64,000 nucleotides of DNA, taken from positions 40,670,501-40,734,500 of the forward strand of contig NC_089980.1 in assembly GCF_036417845.1 (NCBI RefSeq), read 5' to 3'. This DNA comes from Apteryx mantelli (lineage: Eukaryota > Chordata > Aves > Apterygiformes > Apterygidae). Below are positions 56,691 through 64,000 of the stretch, piece after piece. The number at the start of each line of letters is the position of its first letter. Positions within the stretch are counted from its first letter, which is position 1. Below the pieces are notes generated by a model, which saw only the letters and a list, made by a program, of their open reading frames with translations, was not told where the DNA came from and made no database searches. A program made the translations under genes and the position numbers.

Positions 56691-57797
56691 TCTCACTATG
56701 CTAGAACACACAGGAAAAACTTTCTTTTAAACCTCAGCCTTATGAGAGTGCCCCAACAACTTCCACACAGATTAATAACCTATCTGTATTGCTCCTTATG
56801 CCCACAGTAACCAATCTGTACTGCTAAATGGGGGCTCACTTGTGCCATGTGAGGCAGAGCAGAAAACACTGCACTGGCACATTTGAATGCAAGAAGTTTA
56901 TTGTGATGACGTGAAACTTCAGGAGGATCAGGTCACAGCCATCAGTAGAATAGGACCATAAGGTGTTTTTTTCTTTTTTCTTTTTTTTTTTTCAAAAACG
57001 CATCATTTGTTCCACTTTGGGATATCTGATGCAATATTCTTGTCACAGTTTTCCTCTGTCACATCCTTCCCACATCAAAGTGGAAACATCACTTCAAACC
57101 AGCGTTCTGGATGCTCTCCTTTCCCCCACACTCCCACTCCAGCTCTGCTTGCCATTAAGCTTTCTTAAAGTTTAGCACATGCTTATTCTTTCCATTGGCT
57201 GCAGAATTTCCACAGTGTTCCTATAGCTGCTCCCATAGATTCTAGATTAAATTAAAAGGAAAATAAAAAAACAACCTTTCAGCTGCCTTACTGCTGTCTC
57301 TGATGTGATATATTCAGGCCACTCCTTTGGGCTACAGTTTTGTTCTTGACACAAAAGTTCTGCCTCAGGCAGGGTCTCCCCTGCAGTGAAGAACAGCGGA
57401 GACCACAGGGTTAACTACACTCGATGTGTGGAAGGAAACCTCTGAATTTTTAAGACCGGGCTACCCTCACATGCTGCCTAGGGAGATGAACCATTTCTCG
57501 GTACTTCACTAAGGAATGTGACTGTGGAGAAAGTTCAGAGATGAATCTCTCTAGATGGGGAGGGGACAGGCAAAAGAGAACCAGGAGCTGCTGTTAATTC
57601 TTGTGCACAGTAAAAATGCCACTGAGCCTTATACTGATCCTAATAGAAGAGTTATTAGTGCAGATGTTCCTAGTGTCTTTTCCTTGCATAAGGGATGAGC
57701 TACCTCTCTTCCAGCATGACTCCACACCGGAACAACCACCTGCGTCATGATAACACGCAGATCCCTCTCTTGCACAACAAGATCTGTACATCTGGGC

Positions 57798-57837
<40 letters not shown>

Positions 57838-58316
57838 CTTGTGTAAGAAAGAGGGGAACTTCCCTAGGTGAAATGGAGATCTAAAACAAGGTGAGAATGT
57901 TGGGGAAAACACAATTTCCATGACAATGTGGTCGAATTCAGCTCCCCACAGCTAGTAGACTGGTGGAAAACACTTTGCTCTGCTGTGTAACTTCAACTTT
58001 CAGAGCCAAATTGTAGTAAGTGTGTGGACATTCCAGTGTCTGCCAGCTAATGATGGTGAAAGACAGTCACAACCAGTCAGTGCTGGGAGGAAATCAGGTG
58101 GGAGGACTAACCTCGCAACTAGCATTTGGAGACAAGTAACATTAACCCCTTTTGAAGAGTGCTGTCAGCAAACAGGAGGTTAGGGAGCACTTCAGGTTGT
58201 CAGGAGGCAAGCAAGAACATATCCTTCTGCTACCCTTTTTTTGGTGGTGGGGAATATGCTGCCAAAGGAGCCGGTTTGACAAACTTGAGGCTGGACGCCT
58301 CTGTGCATCAGCATAA
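56691..58316. other. Intergenic
   Basis: T-rich run at 56,966-56,992 and a TG microsatellite; otherwise nothing recognised. Confidence 0.55.
57800..57835 (+). repeat. (TG)n microsatellite
   Basis: About 18 uninterrupted TG units. Confidence 0.98.
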
Positions 58317-58367
58317 TGGGAAAGCCCTTAGTGAGACAGGCAGGCACTTAAGCAGGAAATCCTTGAG
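58317..58367 (+). repeat. 51-bp inverted repeat, right copy
   Basis: Partner of 54,770-54,820, in opposite orientation, 3.5 kb apart, with one mismatch (TTAAGC against TTAGGC in the same sense). Confidence 0.92.
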
Positions 58368-58597
58368 GCACTCCCCTTAAAGAAAGCTTGAGTACAACAG
58401 ATCAAAGGGGGACTTCCCCCATGCCTGAGGCCCCATGGAAATAGATATTAGAAGATGATGCTCTTGGGTTCTTCAGTATATTTGCTTATAATAGGCATCC
58501 CCTCAAAATAGCCAGTTTTTCCTACAGCCCCACCAGGACCAGTGCAATTGAAGCAAGCTTCCCAAAGGCTCCCCCCTCACTCCTTTGTTATCCTTGA

Positions 58598-58613
58598 CCC
58601 CCCCCCCCCCCCC
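58598..58613 (+). repeat. Poly-C run (C16)
   Basis: Sixteen C; a G16 tract on the minus strand with quadruplex potential. Assembly and sequencing length is often unreliable here. Confidence 0.9.
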
Positions 58614-59269
58614 GGGATACACTAGAGCTGGCTCCAGCTCTACAGCCCACGCCATCCTGTGTCTACTTCGTGTCAGCTCTGTTACAGTGTGGATTCCTGA
58701 CCACTGAGCTCACTCCACGCAGGCGGGTGCATGTATTCCCCATTCTGGTGGCTGGTACTTTCAGCATTCCTCATGACTTCAGAAGTGTTTTCATACACTA
58801 GCCACAAAACTTACTCTAGCATCTCTTCTCTTATCTCCTTCCTTCCCATGCCATGAGAGCATGGTGGAAAAAACAGCTTCCCAGAGAAGACAGGGACAGG
58901 GACCAGGAGGAAGTCAAAGCAGACATTACTCCTAAAGAAACCAGTGAGTAAGGAGTAGGTTGGCCTGATGCCAGCTTGGCTAATCATGACTCATCTAACA
59001 TCTCCCCCTCATCACCATATTTTTACTTGAATACAGCATCCTGCATTCCTAACCTGGAATATCTGAGTTCCTTCCACTCCAGAGACTGCAGCTGTTCCCA
59101 GGTGAGCAAGGCAATCCCATTTCAATCTCCTCCTTATTGCTAGTGAAGAAACCACCCCAGACGAAGCTTTCAGAGCAGCTTTTGAGTCCTCTGGCTGAAG
59201 AGGTGGTTTAAAAAATAATAATAATGAAGTCATCTCATCATGTGTTTTCTTAGCTCCATCCCTTTCTTT

Positions 59270-59600
59270 TTGAAAGGAAGATGAAAGGATTAATGCATTA
59301 TTTGCCTTTTAGCCCAGGTGGTCTCCTCTGTTAGCCTCTGCCCTATTTACCATTGTTGCAGCTAACAGCTGTCTGGATTGCAGCTGCTCTAATGAAAGAA
59401 GCCCTGAAATGTGCTACAGTCGGGCACCTGGCAATGCTGTACCCATTTGTTCGGATTGAAGCAACATGCAAGCTTTTAATTGTTCATGGCAAAGGGAGCT
59501 TTTTAATGACTTCAATTAACAGAGAGAGAAGAACTCCAGTTAGCTCTTGCTATACAAAAGTGTCCACAATGTCATTAAAACAGGATTTACAAGTGTCATA
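59270..59600. other. Candidate conserved noncoding element
   Basis: Complex sequence with CAGCTG E-boxes, ATTGTT SOX-like and TTAAT homeobox-like cores (for example TTTAATTGTTCATGGCAAAG), just beyond the presumed 3' end of the right-hand gene. The 82-codon open frame across it has no family signature. Conservation cannot be tested here. Confidence 0.3.
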
Positions 59601-59775
59601 ACTCTCAGCAGCATAGTCAACAATACAGCCAATCATTACAACTGAGCACCAAAGGAGAAGGAGGGAAAAAAAACACTACACCATGAAGGAATGGAAGGAA
59701 AAGAAAGGAGGATGGGGCAGGGTGGGGGAGTGCAGAGGAAAAAAGAAAACTCTTTTTTTTTCAATCTAAATTGAT

Positions 59776-59781
59776 TTTATT
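59776..59781 (-). terminator. Poly(A) signal AATAAA
   Basis: Minus-strand TGTAGAATAAAATCAATTTA; a TGTA upstream motif, then AATAAA, then after about 20 bases a U-rich downstream element (GAGTTTTCTTTTTTCC). Together these form a plausible cleavage site near 59,757. Confidence 0.5.
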
Positions 59782-60780
59782 CTACAAAATGCTACTCAGT
59801 TAAAATTGTAAAAGCAAAACCATTTTAATATGTTCTTTCTTTCATAGCAGCAAGCTTTCTCTAACAAGCTTTTTGTTTTAGTGCAAATACTGTAGGCCTG
59901 TATTACAGTAAAATAACAAGAACAGAAACGAGAGAACACCAGAGAGAATGCCTCAGAGCTGAGATTCTCCAGGACTGCAAGAACTATATAAAGATCACAA
60001 CGAGCAAAGAAGGGTCCCAATTCAACAGTCACCTTTAAGAACCTCCTTGGCAGAAACTATTTCACCACAGACAAAAAAGAAAAACCATGATCTAAAACTT
60101 CTGAGGAAAATAAGATAACGGTGCCCCCAAACCTTCAATAATCCTCATGGTTGCACATTAATCACTGAGGCTTGATTCCACCTCTGACACCTGCTTCGCA
60201 GCAGTGAAACACTTGATGCTCTCAATTTACCCACAAGAAAGTGGAATCAGTGTCAGGCCCTTTTTATATCTGAGGATCTTAAAGTAGACTTTAGTGACAC
60301 TAGTAACATCACTCTAATAAAGATGCACTATCCCTTATTGATGTTACTTTGAACTACACAGTATATCAATATATATACAACATTTTATCCTCTCACTGAG
60401 CAAAAACAATTGGATATCTATTTTCTACACATCTTAATATGGTTTTAATATCAAGTAACCACAAACAAGAAAGTGGAATAACCCTTTAATCATACAGGAT
60501 AGGAGGGGAACAATTAAGTAAAACAGGATGGGATTTTATTATTATCTTGTATTCTGAGATTTGTCCTCAACTCCACCTACTGTTCACAGAGGAATGATAA
60601 TGCATCTTTAGAAACATATCTCTTTATACATTTTATACAGACAACAACAAAACCCAAAATCTTTTATTTAAAGAACCGGAAAAAAAAATTATTAGCCTAA
60701 AAAAAAGAAGAAGATTGGAGTATTTTTAATGCTTTCTTTATTATATCCAAGTCTTGAACAGAAAAAAAGATGTAAACATG

Positions 60781-60792
60781 ATAAATAAATAA
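60781..60792 (-). promoter_or_regulatory. AU-rich element (TTATTTATTTAT)
   Basis: Minus strand carries overlapping ATTTA pentamers including the nonamer TTATTTATT, the core of instability elements in short-lived mRNAs. It matters only if the region is transcribed as a 3' UTR. Confidence 0.45.
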
Positions 60793-63435
60793 GAAATAAA
60801 ATGTAGACTGTTCCCCCCACCTCTTAAAATGTTTGACTTGGCCTTCCTAATGAAAATGAACTTGTAAGTGTCATAATAATAAGATTTCTTAATATTTCAG
60901 AAGTCTGTTTTAGAATGGAAAAAAAAAACAACAACAAAAAGCAAAAGAAAACAACAACCAAAAACTAGGAATGTGAGTTGGGAGGATGTTAAATTAATGG
61001 CGGGCAGATCTGCTGGAGCAGGCACAAAACAACTGCCTGCCAATAAATAAGATACTGGGGGAATGCCTTAGGTTTGTTTTCGTTTTGTTTTTTTCATTTA
61101 GGATGAAGGCCAGGTGGATCCTACATACAGTAAGCAGCAAAATTAAAGGTTCAGATGAACTAAATAGATCATTTAAATAATAATTATAAAAACACAACAG
61201 AGAGCTACTGTCCCCAGCATATTGGTCCTAAATCCCATCATACCACAAGCAGTTTGAGACTTACCCAGTCTCCACACCTACAAGAAAGGAATGGATGAAG
61301 GCAATGCCAGAACTGGGAAGGGGGAAGGAGGAAGGAGGGTAAAACTGGAATGGCAAACATCACCTGGAAGCTGAGTGTTTCCTTCAGTGTGGCTGCTACT
61401 GCTCCTCCCCATTGGGCATCGATCAATTTATTATTATTTCCGTTATTAGATGCTTCATTGGGCCAGTCACTAAGGGGTTGACCCAATACCAGCTGAAATT
61501 CCCTGGGCATTTTTCTACTGACTTCAACAGCTTTTGGTCAGACACTAGTTCTAATAGCTCCCACACCCCTACTGCATGCAGAATGTGGAGACACTGTACA
61601 TTTAGGAATCATCAGGGGAGGTACTCATGGAAAATACCACTTGTGGGATGGGGAAGACTGTCAATTCCCAAAAGCACATCAATAAACTTGGAAAAAAAAG
61701 AATCCAGGGCCAGACCAAAACAGCTGGACAGTTCAAGCTATACCTGCCTGCTAGAACCTAAAATAAGGTAATGCTGATCCACAAAATACAGAAGGCAGGA
61801 GACCAGCGATTCCAACACAGAAATCCTCTGAAAGGACTGAGGGACAAGATAGGCAGGCACAAGGTACTCGGGTTCTTGCAGATAACGATCATCTTTCATG
61901 TGTAGTTTCAAATGGTTCTCCTCGGTATCACAAGGCAGGAAAGGGGATGCTTCTGCCTCATCTCCGAGATGATCAGTGACAAGTCAGTGGGCAGGGGCCA
62001 GCTGTAGCTCCTTGAGGCAATAATTCAGTGAAGCAAAAGTAAAGGTAGAATCACATATTTCCTTGGGCTGTATGCCTCTCCCATAGAGATGAGGAGAAGG
62101 GACTCCCTGGTATAAATGAGTGACAAGGCCCCACATTTAAAATCTTGCTAAGCTGAGGACTTCATACTTGGTTTAAAAAAAACAACCAAACAAAAAAACT
62201 TAACTTGTTGAGAGCACTTTGGAGCTATCACAAAGGACTGAGCCAAATATGAAAATAAACATCTCAGATTTCTCGGATGGCTTTTGCAGGCTGGCAGCAG
62301 TGGGGTTTGAGTGCAGCGAAGGCCACACCTAAGGATTTTTTCAGAAATGCAATTGGATTTTGCCACCTGCCTACTCACCAGAGCTAGATAAACCTTTTCC
62401 TTTCCAAGAAACTTGCCTCACACTGCTAAAAATGCTTGTTTGCCTAGGAGACAGATACACAGCTAACGAGGTGGTCAACATAACTGAACTGCAACTGAAG
62501 AGGGGACAAGTCACTATGTTAAAAACATCACATCTTTAATTAAGGACCAGCAAGACTTAAGAAGAGGTTTATGTTGTCCTACTATGACTTATATTAACTC
62601 AGGTTTGAGAAGGCACCTGACTTTACCTAAAGTCCCTAATAGGAATGCTCCAGATATGTCAGCTGAGCCTTGACTCCAGGGATCTCTCGCAAACCCGTGA
62701 TCAGCTGGCCTCAAAAGTAGCTGCCTCGCTTTAGGATTCACCACTTGTCAATGTTACATTCCGCCCAGAATAGGTGGAAATGACACGTAGAGACATTTTA
62801 TTGAATAGCCTTAGATTCTAAATCCAGATTGGCCCAAACAAGCATCTGGCAAAATGGAAACAATTAAAGAAGCAGCAGTTTCTCCTAAACTGACATCATC
62901 TACATAAAACTGTACAAAAACAGGATCAGCTGTGCTAACTACCAAAAGTTTAATATCTACTTTATTAAAAAGGAAGCCTTGATGTTCATGTAGGGACAAA
63001 AGAACTCCCTTATCAGCTTTACTTGTTGCATAAGCTCAATTTCAGACCTCTAGTACTGGTATAATGATGGAAATGTTTAAACAACAAAAGAAAAAGCCTG
63101 AATCACTAAGAGTTTTACAAAGGAAAAATACCACTCATCTCTTTCTATTTCTGGCAAGTCTGGTAAATATTGGGGCAGGAGGGAAAAAAGAAAAAAAAAG
63201 AAAAAAAAATCTACCTTTAGAGCCAAAGTAGTGTCCCTTTGAAATGATTCAAGGAATGGGGCAGTGGCCAAGGTTGGAGGGAATCCAGCCCTGCTGAGTA
63301 AAGGTCTGGTTCCACAAGACTGAACTCCATTAATTCCCTGTGGAGTCAGTGGGAGCTGCAAGAACAGTCATCTCACAGGACTGGCCCTACCATTGCATAC
63401 TGCATTTCTCCAGGTCTGGCCTAACCAAGAATTAC

Positions 63436-63467
63436 TTTTTTTTTTTTTTTAAGAAAAAAAAAAAAAA
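63436..63467. repeat. T15 / A14 inverted homopolymer pair
   Basis: T15 followed by AAG and A14; can fold on itself. A further A-rich stretch lies at 63,183-63,210. Confidence 0.9.
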
Positions 63468-64000
63468 GAAAATCCCACACCAAAATAAATAGCTGCCACC
63501 ACAGCTTCAACATGCTGGACCAAAGCAGCTGACAAGCTGGGCAATCTTAGTGCGCACATGGCCATGACTTGTCAGTGCCTTGACATCAACAGGAACTGAG
63601 CTTGGGTCCAGGCAGGAATAGGTTCAGCACATTGCTGTCTTCAGTAGTGAACATCAGCGTTAGAGATGCGTTAGAGCATCAGCTTGTGCCCTCTGGTGTC
63701 CTCGGTACTAGCAGCCAAGATAATGGGTTGGAGGAGACAAGGACCCAGGACTAAGAGCAGAGCTCTCTGATGTGTTTCTGGTCTTTAAGCCAATCAACCC
63801 CAACAAAATCAGATCAATTACATTGCAAAAAAAACAGAGGCCAAAGACTGAGGTGCAAATAATGATAATAAATTTTCTTCCAATATCAATTTGTCAATCA
63901 CAACCAGAGGTTGCCAAAAGCTCTGCTGTAATTTAAACACGTCATTGCTTGGAGTATGCAATGCCTGGTAGAGAAGTGCCTTGTGGCCTGTGTTGTACCT

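Larger units (their letters stand above)
59755..64000 (-). other. Putative long 3' UTR of a minus-strand gene, FOSL2 expected
   Basis: 4.2 kb AT-rich stretch without an open frame of note. On the minus strand it ends with an AATAAA followed about 20 bases later by a U-rich tract, and contains an AU-rich element nonamer. In human, FOSL2 lies directly upstream of PLB1 on the same strand and has a 3' UTR of several kb with AU-rich elements typical of FOS-family mRNAs, so FOSL2 is the expected owner. No coding exon is inside the window, so this is inference from synteny and UTR signals. Confidence 0.4.

Noticed and set aside
61440..61540. Text like ACTGACTTCAACAGCTTTTGG inside the presumed 3' UTR
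   Set aside because: Resembles a common old amniote repeat, but too short and diverged to call; the same holds for 63,320-63,360.
1..64000. CRISPR arrays, operons, insertion sequences, tRNA or rRNA genes, endogenous retroviral genes
   Set aside because: None found; the window is vertebrate intron and intergenic DNA apart from the PLB1 exons.

Overview
This window looks like vertebrate, most probably bird, nuclear DNA. The evidence is a 27-exon gene with GT-AG introns, CR1 LINE 3' ends of avian type, old MIR SINEs, many microsatellites, and no open frame above about 190 codons. There is no bacterial, phage or CRISPR structure. Species cannot be named from sequence alone; a crocodilian or turtle is less likely but not excluded.

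Left 40 kb (1-40.3 kb): one gene fills this part on the minus strand. It is the 5' part of PLB1, the membrane-associated phospholipase B with several GDSL-type lipase repeats. I traced 27 coding exons by hand (1,944 coding bases, 648 codons, all reading phases consistent), from the signal-peptide exon at 40,240 down to an exon at 84-188. They encode a signal peptide, a complete but catalytically dead repeat 1 (exons 2-14), a linker (exons 15-17) and most of repeat 2, the classical active unit (exons 18-27). Catalytic Ser408 (GDSL) and Asp522 (GGND) are present. The window ends just before the exon expected to carry the catalytic His. Repeats 3 and 4 and the membrane anchor lie beyond the left edge.

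Middle and right (40.3-59.7 kb): intergenic DNA with no coding exon I can support. It holds an orphan GC/CpG-rich block (about 50.73-51.45 kb) next to a MIR, a G-rich block at 43.0-43.15 kb, microsatellites, a clean minus-oriented CR1 at 56.26-56.69 kb, and a 51-bp inverted repeat pair with one mismatch (54,770 and 58,317).

Right end (59.75-64 kb): AT-rich DNA with a minus-strand AATAAA followed by a U-rich tract and, upstream, an AU-rich element nonamer. This fits the long 3' UTR of a minus-strand gene entering from the right. In mammals FOSL2 lies upstream of PLB1 on the same strand, so FOSL2 is the expected neighbour, but no coding sequence is visible and the assignment is inference.

No novel system stands out. 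The best second looks are the pseudoenzyme repeat built on the same exon plan as the active repeat, the near-perfect inverted repeat, the orphan CpG block and the unproven 3' UTR.
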